Shown: positions 6,870-15,093 of the stretch, piece after piece
Numbering within the stretch: the first letter of the stretch is position 1
Layout: each line of letters begins with the position of its first letter
From: Verrucomicrobia bacterium UBA3841
Lineage (GTDB): Bacteria; Verrucomicrobiota; Kiritimatiellia; RFP12; UBA1067
Direction of reading: 5' to 3'
DNA length: 15,117 nt
NCBI GenBank assembly: GCA_002392765.1
Contig: DGHT01000047.1
Coordinates: 1-15,117 of the forward strand
Position numbers and translations under genes: made by a program
Notes under the pieces: generated by a model
Told to the model about the DNA's origin: nothing
Database searches by the model: none
Seen by the model: only the letters and a program-made list of their open reading frames with translations

Positions 6870-8093
6870 ATGCTTCACGCAAACGAGAACTATTCGAAGA
6901 TACGCGCCAGCTATCTTTTCACCGAAATCGCGCACCGCGTCTCCGCCTACCAGGCGGCCAATCCGGACGCGAAAATCATACGCCTCGGAATCGGCGACGT
7001 GACCGAACCTCTCGCCCCGGCGGTCGTCGCGGCCATGCACAGGGCCGTCGACGACGAGGCCGCGCGCGGAACGTTCCACGGCTACGGTCCGGAGCAGGGC
7101 TACGCGTTCCTCCGCGAGAAGATCGCCGAGTGCGACTTCAAGGCGCGCGGCATCGACGTCGCGGCGGACGAGATATTCGTCTCCGACGGCGCGAAGTGCG
7201 ACTGCGGAAACATCCAGGAGCTTTTCACCCCGGACGTGAAGATAGCGGTGGGAGATCCCGTCTATCCCGTGTACGTCGACACGAACGTGATGGCCGGCAG
7301 GACGGGCGCGAACGACGGCGGACGCTACGCCGGGCTCGTCTATCTCGAATGCAATGCGGCGAACGGATTCGTTCCGGATCCGTCCGCCGCGGCCGGGTGC
7401 GACATCGTGTACCTCTGCTATCCAAACAATCCGACCGGCGCCGTCGCGACGCTCGCGGATCTGCAGAAATGGGTCGATTGGGCCAGGGCGAACAAGTCGC
7501 TCCTGCTTTTCGACGCCGCGTACGAGGCGTTTATCAGGACTCCCGGAATCCCTCATTCGATTTACGAGTGCAAGGGCGCGCGCGAGTGCGCGATCGAGTT
7601 CAGAAGCTATTCCAAGACCGCGGGATTCACGGGCGTGAGGTGCGGCTACAGCGTCGTGCCCAAGGGCCTTTGCGCGTACGCAAAGGACGGTTCTCCGGTT
7701 GAGCTGAGGCCGCTGTGGACGCGCCGCCAGACGACGAAATTCAATGGCGCGAGCTACATCGCCCAGCGCGGCGCCGAGGCCGTGTATTCGCCCGAAGGCG
7801 CGGCGCAGACGAAAGCGACGGTCGATTTCTATCTCGAGAACGGCAGGCTCATGAAAGCCGCGCTCGAGAAACTCGGATACGCCGTGGCCGGCGGAGGCGA
7901 CTCGCCGTACCTGTGGGTCGACGTCAAGTCCGACAGCTGGAAGGCGTTCGACAGGCTTCTCGAATCCGCGAACATCGTCGTCACGCCCGGCGCCGGTTTC
8001 GGCAGGGCCGGAGAAGGATACATAAGGATTTCGTCGTTCAATTCGCGCGAGAACGTTCTCGAGGCGATCGAAAGGTTCGGTAAGGCGCTATGA
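6870..8093 (+). CDS. dapL: LL-diaminopimelate aminotransferase
   Basis: A PLP-dependent class I/II aminotransferase that makes LL-diaminopimelate directly from tetrahydrodipicolinate and glutamate, bypassing the acylated intermediates of the DapC/D/E route. It feeds both lysine and peptidoglycan synthesis. Characteristic stretches are RLGIGDVTEPL near residue 40, FHGYGPEQGY, FVSDGAKCD, CYPNNPTGA (N186, N187) and the PLP-lysine motif SYSKTAGFTGVRCGY with K249 as the Schiff-base residue. The length of 407 matches the family. AAAGGGGG at 6853-6860 is a good ribosome binding site for ATG 6870. Its end shares ATGA with the next gene. DapL occurs in plants, cyanobacteria, chlamydiae, spirochaetes and many PVC and Bacteroidota lineages. 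Confidence 0.94.
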   Translation: MLHANENYSKIRASYLFTEIAHRVSAYQAANPDAKIIRLGIGDVTEPLAPAVVAAMHRAVDDEAARGTFHGYGPEQGYAFLREKIAECDFKARGIDVAADEIFVSDGAKCDCGNIQELFTPDVKIAVGDPVYPVYVDTNVMAGRTGANDGGRYAGLVYLECNAANGFVPDPSAAAGCDIVYLCYPNNPTGAVATLADLQKWVDWARANKSLLLFDAAYEAFIRTPGIPHSIYECKGARECAIEFRSYSKTAGFTGVRCGYSVVPKGLCAYAKDGSPVELRPLWTRRQTTKFNGASYIAQRGAEAVYSPEGAAQTKATVDFYLENGRLMKAALEKLGYAVAGGGDSPYLWVDVKSDSWKAFDRLLESANIVVTPGAGFGRAGEGYIRISSFNSRENVLEAIERFGKAL

Positions 8094-9853
8094 ACGCGGC
8101 ATTGGCGGTTTTAGTCGCATCTCTCGCGTGGCATCCCGCAGAAGACTGGGTCGAAAAGCCCGATCCGATCGCGTCCGTCCATGCGAAGAAGGGGGGCGTC
8201 ATCCGTTTCAACGGCGGCAGCGCGCCGAAGAGCCCCAACGCGTACATCGACAACAACACGTATTCTTCGATGATGTTTTCGATGATGTACGACAGGCTCA
8301 TCTCGACCGATGTCGACACGCTCGACTTCGTTCCGTCGCTCGCCCGCCGCTGGGCCGTTTCGGACGACGGACGCGAATTCGTGTTCGTCCTCGACGAGCG
8401 CGCGAAATGGTCCGACGGCGTGCCGGTCAGCGCCGAAGACGTGAAGTGGACTTTCGACACCGTCATGGACCCGAAGACGCAGACGGGCGTGTGGAAGATG
8501 CTCCTGGGCGAATTCGAAAGTCCGGAGATTCTCGACGCCGGTTCGGAGCGTCCCATGACGATCCGCTTCCGCAAGCGCGGCGAATCCCCGAAGGACTGGC
8601 GCGATCTGATGAACTGCGGAACGTTCTGGGTCCTGCCCAAGCACGCGTTCGAAGGCGAGGATTTCAACAAGCTCGACCTCCAGGGCGCCGTCGTCGGCGG
8701 TCCGTACAGGATATCGCGGATCTCCGAGCAGATTGAAACGGAGTATTCGCGCGTCGCGGACTGGTGGCGCGGCGACACGCCTTCGTGCCGCAACACCTGC
8801 AATTTCGACAGGATCATCCTGCGATACTACGTCGACAACGAAAACGCTTTCAGCGCCCTGAAGAAGGGGAATATCGACGTCTATCCCGTCTACACCGCGC
8901 GAGTCTGGGCGAAGGAGACTTCCGGCGAAAGCTTCGCCAGGAACTGGATACTCAAGCGCAGGGTGACGAACCACGAGCCGGTCGGATACCAGGGCTTCGC
9001 GATGAACATGAGACGCTGGCCGTTCGACGACATCCGCGTGAGGAAGGCGATGTCCATGCTTCTCGACCGCGAGAAGATGAACCGCACGATGATGTTCAAC
9101 GAATACTTCCTCCAGAATTCGTTCTACCAGGATCTGTACGACGCCGCCAATCCGTGTCCGAACGTCCTCTATTCGTTCGATCCCGACGCCGCGCGCAGGC
9201 TCCTCGAGGAGGCGGGCTTCGCAAAGAATCCCGAAACGGGGCTCCTGGAGAAGAACGGCCGCCCGTTCGAGTTCACGTTCCTTTCGAGAAGTCCGGCGGA
9301 GAACAAGTTCCTCGCGCACTTCAATTCCGCGCTCGTTTCGCTCGGCATAAAGATGAACATCGTCTGCAAGGACTTCGCGAACTGGATGCGCGACATGGAT
9401 CAGTTCAACTTCGACATGACGTGGCAGTCCTGGGGAGCCAACATATTCAGGAATCCCGAGGCGGCGTGGCTGTCGACCGAGGCCGACCGCAAACAGAGCA
9501 ACAACACGGTCGGATTCAAGTCGGACGAGGTCGATGCGATCATCAAGGCCGAGAAATCGATGGAGACGAGGGCGGAGCGCGATGCCGCGTACCGCAAGAT
9601 CGACGCGCTCGTCGCCGCCGAATGTCCGTATGCGTTCCTCTGGAACATATCGGCCAAGCGTCTGCTCTACTGGAACAAATTCGGCATGCCGGACGTCGTC
9701 CTCTCCAAATACGACAACGAGGCTTCCGTCCTCGTCTACTGGTGGTACGATCCGGACAAGGCCGGGGAGCTGTCGGACGCGATGTCGAAGGGATCGTTCC
9801 TTCCGGACGTTCCCGAGAAGGTCGATTACGACGCCGTCGCCGGGAGGAAGTGA
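8090..9853 (+). CDS. Family 5 extracellular solute-binding protein, YejA-like (peptide ABC transport)
   Basis: A 587-residue periplasmic binding protein of the peptide/nickel family (SBP_bac_5). Typical segments are LARRWAVSDDGREFVFVLDERAKWSDGVPVSAEDVKWTFD (in pieces), GGPYRISR, NMRRWPFDDIRVRKAMSMLLD and LLEEAGF. The NRTMMFNEYFLQNSFYQDLY stretch and LLYWNKFGMP near the C-terminus resemble YejA, the oligopeptide/microcin C binding protein. The start is fixed: in-frame TAA at 8081 is only nine bases before ATG 8090. The N-terminus MNAALAVLVASLAWHPA is short and hydrophobic with no Lys or Arg before the core, an odd signal peptide. No permease or ATPase genes adjoin it, so its transporter must be elsewhere or shared. 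ATGA overlap with dapL suggests coupling. Confidence 0.85.
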   Translation: MNAALAVLVASLAWHPAEDWVEKPDPIASVHAKKGGVIRFNGGSAPKSPNAYIDNNTYSSMMFSMMYDRLISTDVDTLDFVPSLARRWAVSDDGREFVFVLDERAKWSDGVPVSAEDVKWTFDTVMDPKTQTGVWKMLLGEFESPEILDAGSERPMTIRFRKRGESPKDWRDLMNCGTFWVLPKHAFEGEDFNKLDLQGAVVGGPYRISRISEQIETEYSRVADWWRGDTPSCRNTCNFDRIILRYYVDNENAFSALKKGNIDVYPVYTARVWAKETSGESFARNWILKRRVTNHEPVGYQGFAMNMRRWPFDDIRVRKAMSMLLDREKMNRTMMFNEYFLQNSFYQDLYDAANPCPNVLYSFDPDAARRLLEEAGFAKNPETGLLEKNGRPFEFTFLSRSPAENKFLAHFNSALVSLGIKMNIVCKDFANWMRDMDQFNFDMTWQSWGANIFRNPEAAWLSTEADRKQSNNTVGFKSDEVDAIIKAEKSMETRAERDAAYRKIDALVAAECPYAFLWNISAKRLLYWNKFGMPDVVLSKYDNEASVLVYWWYDPDKAGELSDAMSKGSFLPDVPEKVDYDAVAGRK

Positions 9854-10696
9854 ATGCCGCGCGACGGTTACGAACTGCTGGATTCCGGCAACGGACGCAA
9901 ACTGGAGCGCTTCGGCTCCATCGTTCTGGCGCGTCCGTGTTCGCAGGCTCTCTGGACGCCGTCGCTCCCCGAAAGCGAGTGGCTGCGCGCCGACGCGTCT
10001 TTCGACCGAGAAGACGGCAACAGGTGGCACGGACGTTCCCGTCTGCCCGCAAAGTGGGATATCGAAACGTGCGGAATCAAATTCCGTCTCGGCGGAACCG
10101 ATTTCGGGCATCTCGGCATATTCCCGGAACAGCGCGCCCAGTGGCTGTGGCTGAAGAAGACGGTCGCGGCTGCGAAGTCGCGCACGGGGCGCGCTCCGTC
10201 CGTCCTCAACCTCTTCGCGTATTCAGGCGGCTCCACGATGGCGTCCGCGCTGGCGGGCGCGGAGGTGTGCCATCTCGACGCCTCCCGCGGAATGGTCGAA
10301 TGGGCGCGCGAAAACGCCGCGCTCAACTCCCTCTCGGACGCCCCGGTGCGCTGGATCACGGACGATGCGCACAAATTCATGAACAGGGAGACGCGCCGCG
10401 GCAGACGCTACGACGCCGTCATTCTCGACCCTCCGACGTTCGGGCGCGGGGCGAACGGCCAGTTGTACAAGATCGAGCGCGATCTGGGCGAAACGCTGTC
10501 CCTCGTCAAGGGGCTTCTTTCTGACGAGCCGCTGTTCATCCTCTTTTCCTCCCACACCCCCGGTCTTACGGTTAAATGCGCGGAAAACGTCTTTTCGCGG
10601 CTTTTCCCGTCCGCAACGCTCGAGGGCGGCGAAATGCTCCTTGAGGGCGGCGGGCTTCCGTGTCCAAGCGGAATGTACATGCGCATCATTTTTTGA
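9854..10696 (+). CDS. Class I SAM-dependent methyltransferase, RlmI/COG1092-like
   Basis: A 280-residue cytoplasmic methyltransferase. The SAM-binding motif I is LNLFAYSGGSTMAS (residues 118-131), followed by VCHLDASRGMVEWARENAALN, and the catalytic motif IV is VILDPPTFGRG (D192, P193, P194). The LDPPxF form is shared with RlmI/RlmK-type RNA methyltransferases, so an rRNA base is the likeliest target, but the position is unknown. It is shorter than E. coli RlmI (about 396) and lacks an N-terminal PUA domain; a small beta-rich N-terminal region with GTDFGHLGIFPEQ replaces it. The RBS GGGAGGAAG sits just before the preceding stop, and ATG 9854 abuts that stop directly. It is the last gene of the long packed run; the rpsA promoter begins at its stop codon. 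Confidence 0.8.
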   Translation: MPRDGYELLDSGNGRKLERFGSIVLARPCSQALWTPSLPESEWLRADASFDREDGNRWHGRSRLPAKWDIETCGIKFRLGGTDFGHLGIFPEQRAQWLWLKKTVAAAKSRTGRAPSVLNLFAYSGGSTMASALAGAEVCHLDASRGMVEWARENAALNSLSDAPVRWITDDAHKFMNRETRRGRRYDAVILDPPTFGRGANGQLYKIERDLGETLSLVKGLLSDEPLFILFSSHTPGLTVKCAENVFSRLFPSATLEGGEMLLEGGGLPCPSGMYMRIIF

Positions 10697-10725
10697 TTGA
10701 TTGATTTCGACGAAAGTGATATACT
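10697..10725 (+). promoter_or_regulatory. Promoter of the rpsA-rpmB-gap block
   Basis: TTGATT at 10697-10702 lies 17 bp before TATACT at 10720-10725, which is itself extended by TG at 10717-10718. Both boxes fit sigma-70 consensus well. The -35 begins on the base after the methyltransferase stop codon. Transcription would start near 10732, giving a leader of about 70 bases. Confidence 0.75.
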
Positions 10726-10734
10726 ATATAGCTA

Positions 10735-10774
10735 TCTGCGCCCAAAGACGGGGCAGACGCGGCCGAAAACCGCG
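10735..10774 (+). promoter_or_regulatory. Two small hairpins in the rpsA leader
   Basis: TCTGC-G-CCC (10735-10743) can pair with GGG-GCAGA (10750-10757) with one bulged G and a 6-base loop. CGCGG (10758-10762) can pair with CCGCG (10770-10774) around a 7-base loop. The remaining leader, up to ATG 10802, is A-rich and has no Shine-Dalgarno. S1 synthesis is autoregulated through a structured, SD-poor leader in E. coli; a similar role here is inference. Confidence 0.4.
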
Positions 10775-10801
10775 ATCGCAAACTAACTAGAAAACAAAGA
10801 A

Positions 10802-12559
10802 ATGGCAATACGCAAACCCGCAGCTCCGTCGGAGCGTTCGGCGATAATGGCCGAGATGCTTCAGGGAGCCATGCAGGACTCGAAGTTCAAGAACGGCGGC
10901 ATCATTGAAGGTGTCGTCAGCGCCATCAAGGGTGATGACGTTTTTGTGGACATCGGGTACAAATCCGAAGGCACTCTTTCGCTTTCGGAATTCCAGGAAC
11001 CGCAGGAGGTCAAGGTAGGCGACAAAGTGTCCGTCATGCTTGTCCAGCTTGAAAACGACAAGACCGGCATGGTCGAGCTTTCCAAGCGCCGCGCGGACGA
11101 AAAAATCCGCTGGGAGAAGATCCTCGAGCGCTACACCGAGGGCAGTGTCGTCACCGGCACCGTCAAGAGCGCTGTCAGAGGCGGCCTGCTCGTCAAGATC
11201 GACGATGTCGAGGCGTTCCTTCCCGGCAGCCAGGTCGAAGTCACGCCCGTCAAGGATCTCGAGCCTTACGTCGGCCAGACGTTCGACTTCAAAGTCATCA
11301 AGATTTCAAACGAGAGGCGCAATCTCATCGTCTCCCGCCGCGAGCTCATCGAAGGCACGCTCGCCGAGAAGAAGTCCGAACTTCTGGCCACGCTCCAGAA
11401 GGGCGAGATCCGCAAGGGCCGCGTGAAGAACATCACCGACTTCGGCGCGTTCATCGACCTCGACGGTCTCGACGGACTGCTCCACATCACCGACATGAGC
11501 TGGGGCCGCGTCAAGCATCCGGCCGAAGTCCTCAAGGTCGGCCAGGAGATCGACGTCATGGTCCTCGACATCGACCGCGAGCGCGAGCGCGTCAGCCTCG
11601 GTCTCAAGCAGACGACGGAAAATCCCTGGAACACGATCCAGGATCAGTTCCCCGTCGGTTCGCGCGTTACCGGCAAGGTCGTCAATCTCGCCGCCTACGG
11701 CGCGTTCGTCGAAATCGCCCCCGGAATCGAAGGGCTCGTCCACATTTCCGAATTCAGCTGGACCAAGCGCGTGGCCAGGGCGAGCGACATGCTCAACCTC
11801 GGCGACGAAGTCCAGGTGGTCGTCCTCTCCGTCGACGTCGAAAACCAGAAGATCGCGCTCGGCATCCGCCAGACGCAGGTCAACCCGTGGGACACGGTGC
11901 TCGACCGCTTCCCGGTCGGCTCGAAGGTCAAGGGCAAGGTCCGCAACTTCACGGCCTACGGCGCGTTCGTCGAACTCGAAGAGGGCATCGACGGCATGAT
12001 CCACGTCAGCGACATGAGCTGGACGAGGAAGATCAACCATCCTTCGGAATGCCTCCAGAAGGGGCAGGAGGTCGAGGCGGTCGTTCTCGACGTCAATCCG
12101 AAAGAACAGCGCATCTCTCTCGGCCTCAAGCAGGCGCAGACCGATCCCTGGAGCGAAATCGCCGCGAAGTATCCCGTCGGTTCGACCGTCAAGGGCAAGG
12201 TCTCCAAGATCGCGTCCTTCGGAGCGTTCATCGAACTTGAAGACGGCGTCGACGGTCTCGTTCACATCTCGCAGATCTCCGACCAGAGGGTCGAGAAGGT
12301 CAAGGATGCCCTCGAGGTCGGCCAGGAGGTCGAAGCCCGCGTGGTCAAGGTGGACCGCGGCGAACGCCGCATCGGTCTTTCGATCCGCGCCATGGGCATG
12401 ACCGAAGACGAAATCAGGAACCTCGAGGCCGAGGCGGCCGGAACGACTCCGGAACCGCTTTCCGCGAAGTCCGAAGGCAGCGACAATCTCGGCGGTCTTT
12501 CCGCCGCGTTCGACAACGCCTTCGCGAACGTCGAGTGGCAGCCTGGCGAGTCCAACTGA
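10802..12559 (+). CDS. rpsA: 30S ribosomal protein S1, six S1 domains
   Basis: S1 binds mRNA on the small ribosomal subunit and helps start translation, especially on messages with weak Shine-Dalgarno sites. Six S1/OB-fold repeats are seen at about residues 31-97, 114-180, 202-270, 287-356, 372-443 and 458-530. Repeats 3 to 6 carry the clear FGAF/YGAF plus GLxHI(S/T) pattern, and repeats 1 and 2 are the divergent, ribosome-binding type. The 585-residue length, including an acidic Ala/Ser-rich tail, is normal for the six-domain class. Codons are strongly biased to C-ending forms (GTC, CTC, ATC, AAG), matching high expression. No Shine-Dalgarno precedes ATG 10802, which suits an S1-dependent, self-controlled message. 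Confidence 0.97.
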   Translation: MAIRKPAAPSERSAIMAEMLQGAMQDSKFKNGGIIEGVVSAIKGDDVFVDIGYKSEGTLSLSEFQEPQEVKVGDKVSVMLVQLENDKTGMVELSKRRADEKIRWEKILERYTEGSVVTGTVKSAVRGGLLVKIDDVEAFLPGSQVEVTPVKDLEPYVGQTFDFKVIKISNERRNLIVSRRELIEGTLAEKKSELLATLQKGEIRKGRVKNITDFGAFIDLDGLDGLLHITDMSWGRVKHPAEVLKVGQEIDVMVLDIDRERERVSLGLKQTTENPWNTIQDQFPVGSRVTGKVVNLAAYGAFVEIAPGIEGLVHISEFSWTKRVARASDMLNLGDEVQVVVLSVDVENQKIALGIRQTQVNPWDTVLDRFPVGSKVKGKVRNFTAYGAFVELEEGIDGMIHVSDMSWTRKINHPSECLQKGQEVEAVVLDVNPKEQRISLGLKQAQTDPWSEIAAKYPVGSTVKGKVSKIASFGAFIELEDGVDGLVHISQISDQRVEKVKDALEVGQEVEARVVKVDRGERRIGLSIRAMGMTEDEIRNLEAEAAGTTPEPLSAKSEGSDNLGGLSAAFDNAFANVEWQPGESN

Positions 12560-12579
12560 CAATCGAAAGGAGCAAGACA

Positions 12580-12810
12580 ATGTCAAGAACCTGCGAAATC
12601 TGCGGAAAAGGTCCCGCCAGCGGCAACGTAGTTGTCCGCAAAGGTTCGCCCAAGTACAAGGGCGGCATCGGCCTGCACACCACAGGCATAACGAAGAGGC
12701 GTTTCCTTCCCAACCTCCAGTCCGTCCGCGTCACGGACGGCAAGGGCAACACCAGGCGCATGCGCGTCTGCACCCGCTGCCTGAAGGCAGGAAAGGTCGC
12801 CAAGGCGTAA
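12580..12810 (+). CDS. rpmB: 50S ribosomal protein L28, zinc-ribbon (four-Cys) form
   Basis: A small basic protein of 76 residues in the large ribosomal subunit. MSRTCEICGKGP at the N-terminus and TKRRFLPNLQ in the middle are standard L28 features. Two CxxC pairs, C5/C8 and C64/C67, mark the zinc-binding C+ form. I start it at ATG 12580, preceded by AAAGGAG at a good distance; an upstream in-frame ATG at 12535 lies inside rpsA and would add non-L28 residues. It follows rpsA by 20 bases and precedes gap by 49, so all three are probably transcribed together. rpmB usually sits beside rpmG, so its place after rpsA is less common. Confidence 0.95.
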   Translation: MSRTCEICGKGPASGNVVVRKGSPKYKGGIGLHTTGITKRRFLPNLQSVRVTDGKGNTRRMRVCTRCLKAGKVAKA

Positions 12811-12859
12811 AGTCATCCAAACGGATAATACAAAACAAATAAACAAGGAGAAACAAAAA

Positions 12860-13861
<1,002 letters not shown>

Positions 13862-13880
13862 TCGCGGGAAACCAGACAAA

Positions 13881-13919
13881 AAAGAACCGTCCGCTTTCGG
13901 CGGACGGTTCTTTTTTTTT
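13881..13919 (+). terminator. Intrinsic terminator after gap, probably bidirectional
   Basis: AAAGAACCGTCCGC (13881-13894) pairs perfectly with GCGGACGGTTCTTT (13900-13913) around a TTTCG loop, a 14-bp stem followed by a run of T to 13919. Read on the - strand, the same stem is followed by six T, so it can also end the hisG-COX24 transcript, whose last stop codon lies at 13922-13924. Confidence 0.93.
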
Positions 13920-13921
13920 AT

Positions 13922-14011
13922 TTATTTGTTTTTGTGGCGCTGCGCTTTCATGCGCTTGTCGTATTTATGCTTCGACATTTTTTTGCGCCTTTTCTTCTTG
14001 ATGGATCCCAT
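13922..14011 (-). CDS. AURKAIP1/COX24-type tiny basic protein, probably ribosomal
   Basis: A 29-residue protein beginning MGSIKKKRRKKMSKHKYDKR and ending in QRHKNK, with Lys, Arg and His making up more than half of it. The GS-x-KKKRRKKMxKHKxxK pattern matches the AURKAIP1/COX24 domain found as stand-alone short proteins in Bacteroidota and some other bacteria. Its mitochondrial relative (mS38) is a small-subunit ribosomal protein, so a ribosomal place is likely but inferred. AAGGAG lies 7 bases before the ATG on the - strand, inside an A-rich 7-base repeat array. The stop sits next to the shared terminator. It lies downstream of hisG and probably shares its transcript, since no separate -10 box is evident. 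Short enough to be missed by routine gene finding. Confidence 0.85.
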   Translation of the reverse strand: MGSIKKKRRKKMSKHKYDKRMKAQRHKNK

Positions 14012-14018
14012 TTTGTTC

Positions 14019-14060
14019 TCCTTGTTTCTTGTTTCTAGTTTTTAGTTGCTTGTTTCAAGT
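14019..14060 (-). repeat. A-rich heptanucleotide array (unit AC[AT]AGAA)
   Basis: Read on the - strand, six contiguous heptads run ACTTGAA, ACAAGCA, ACTAAAA, ACTAGAA, ACAAGAA, ACAAGGA. The last supplies part of the ribosome binding site of the COX24-type gene. The array adjoins a different, G-rich heptad array, and together they fill almost the whole hisG-COX24 spacer. Confidence 0.75.
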
Positions 14061-14066
14061 CCAATC

Positions 14067-14137
14067 ATCCCTCATCCCTCTTCCCTCTTTCCTTATTCCC
14101 TCATCCCTCTTCCCTCTTCCTTCTTCCCTCATCCCTC
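14067..14137 (-). repeat. GA-rich heptanucleotide array (unit GAGGGAW)
   Basis: Read on the + strand, ten near-identical units of WTCCCTC run from 14067 to 14137, with one unit of 8 bases (14095-14102) and two that carry CCTT instead of CCCT. On the - strand the unit is GAGGGAW, sharing a GGGA core with the array inside rseP. The array ends two bases before the hisG stop codon. No gene is seen in this 128-base spacer (14012-14139). Confidence 0.85.
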
Positions 14138-14139
14138 AA

Positions 14140-15009
14140 TCAAAAAATAATCTTGTTGAGCGGAATTTCGATGATTCCGGTCGCGCCGTTTTTCGTAAGC
14201 TGCGGAATAAGGTCGCGAACGAGCTTTTCTTCTACGACCGATTCGACCGCGAACCATTCGCCGCCGTGCAGACTGTTGACCGTCGGTGCGTGGAGCGCGG
14301 GCATGACCTTGACGATTTTGTCGAGGTCTTTCTTTGGTGCGTTGCACTTGAGAAGGACCCTGCGCTGCGCTTCGAGCGCGCCGGTGAGAAGCATCTTGAG
14401 CTGCTCGAGCTTTGCACGCTTCGCCGCGTTTTTCCAGCTCTTCTTGTTGGCTATGAAGCGGGTCGTGGACGTAAGAATCGTGTCTACGATGCGAAGGTTG
14501 TTGGCCCTCAGCGAACTGCCCGTTTCCGTTAGATCGACGATCGCGTCGACAAGCTCCGGCGCCTTGACTTCCGTCGCGCCCCAGGAGAATTCGACATCGG
14601 CTTTGACGCCGTGCTTTTTCAGGTAGCGCTTCGTAAGTCCGATGGCCTCGGTGGAGATGCGCTTCCCTTCAAGGTCGGTAACTTTCTTTATCTTGGAATC
14701 GTTGGGAACGGCGAGAACCCAGCGCACGGGGTTGGACGTCGCTTTTGAATAGTTGAGTTCGCAGATTTCCTCGACGTCGCTGCCGTTCTCGTAGACCCAG
14801 TCGTAGCCGCAGATTCCGGCGTCGAGAAGACCGAGCTCGACATAGCGGCTCATTTCCTGCGGCCTCAGAAGGCGGCACTTTATTTCCTCGTCGTCGATCG
14901 ACGGGATGTAGCTGCGGCTGGAGCACGACACGTTGAAGCCCGCGCGTTTGAACAGCGCGAACGTCGACTCTTGCAGACTGCCTTTCGGCAAACCTAGAAT
15001 TATAGCCAT
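14140..15009 (-). CDS. hisG: ATP phosphoribosyltransferase, long form
   Basis: HisG joins ATP and PRPP to give phosphoribosyl-ATP, the first and feedback-controlled step of histidine synthesis, in the cytoplasm. The N-terminal LGLPKGSLQ, the LLDAGICGYDWV segment (61-72) and the PRPP loop DLTETGSSLRANNLR (159-173) are clear. The C-terminal part (about 210-289), with MPALHAPTVNSL and NGATGIIEIPLNKII, is the ACT-like regulatory domain that binds histidine, so this is the long hexameric form that needs no HisZ. At 289 residues it has the usual length. ATG 15009 follows a weak AAAGGG and a good promoter. No other his genes are in the window, so the gene is detached from a his operon at least on this side. 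Confidence 0.95.
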   Translation of the reverse strand: MAIILGLPKGSLQESTFALFKRAGFNVSCSSRSYIPSIDDEEIKCRLLRPQEMSRYVELGLLDAGICGYDWVYENGSDVEEICELNYSKATSNPVRWVLAVPNDSKIKKVTDLEGKRISTEAIGLTKRYLKKHGVKADVEFSWGATEVKAPELVDAIVDLTETGSSLRANNLRIVDTILTSTTRFIANKKSWKNAAKRAKLEQLKMLLTGALEAQRRVLLKCNAPKKDLDKIVKVMPALHAPTVNSLHGGEWFAVESVVEEKLVRDLIPQLTKNGATGIIEIPLNKIIF

Positions 15010-15038
15010 TAAATAATGCCCTTTATTTATTTCGATAA

Positions 15039-15067
15039 ATTATATCAAAATTTCTTGGATTATGCAA
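15039..15067 (-). promoter_or_regulatory. hisG promoter
   Basis: On the - strand, TTGCAT (15067-15062) lies exactly 17 bp before TATAAT (15044-15039), which is extended by TG to TGATATAAT. Transcription would start near 15032, leaving a leader of about 23 bases. The leader is too short for an attenuator or riboswitch, and no histidine-rich leader peptide is present. Confidence 0.75.
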
Positions 15068-15081
15068 AAAAATACTTTTTA

Positions 15082-15093
15082 CATCAGAAATTA
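15082..15093 (-). promoter_or_regulatory. 12-bp upstream element TAATTTCTGATG (copy 2)
   Basis: Identical to the 12-mer at 38-49 and, like it, followed by exactly 37 bases before the TATAAT box. It points towards hisG. The bases between element and promoter differ between the two sites, so the match is not just a recent duplication of the whole region. Confidence 0.5.

Noticed and set aside
5363..7702. A 779-codon open frame on the + strand overlapping the O-antigen ligase-like and dapL genes
   Set aside because: It is very rich in Arg with no family motif and lies in another frame of two well-supported genes; long stop-free shadow frames are expected in GC-rich DNA.
8111..10111. A 666-codon open frame on the - strand opposite the solute-binding protein gene
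   Set aside because: The composition is Arg/Val/Glu-rich shadow translation, with no recognisable domain or ribosome binding site; the + strand protein is clear.
12811..12859. Separate promoter for gap (GATAAT at 12824-12829)
   Set aside because: Only the -10-like box is present, with no TG extension and no -35, unlike the other four promoters in the window.
14019..14137. CRISPR array
   Set aside because: The units are 7 bp and directly abutting, with no unique spacers and no cas genes.
14029..14532. A + strand open frame across the repeat spacer and hisG
   Set aside because: Its start is a low-complexity translation of the CT-rich heptads and the rest is antisense to hisG.
15010..15038. 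Histidine attenuator before hisG
   Set aside because: The leader is about 23 bases, with no His codon run and no room for alternative hairpins.
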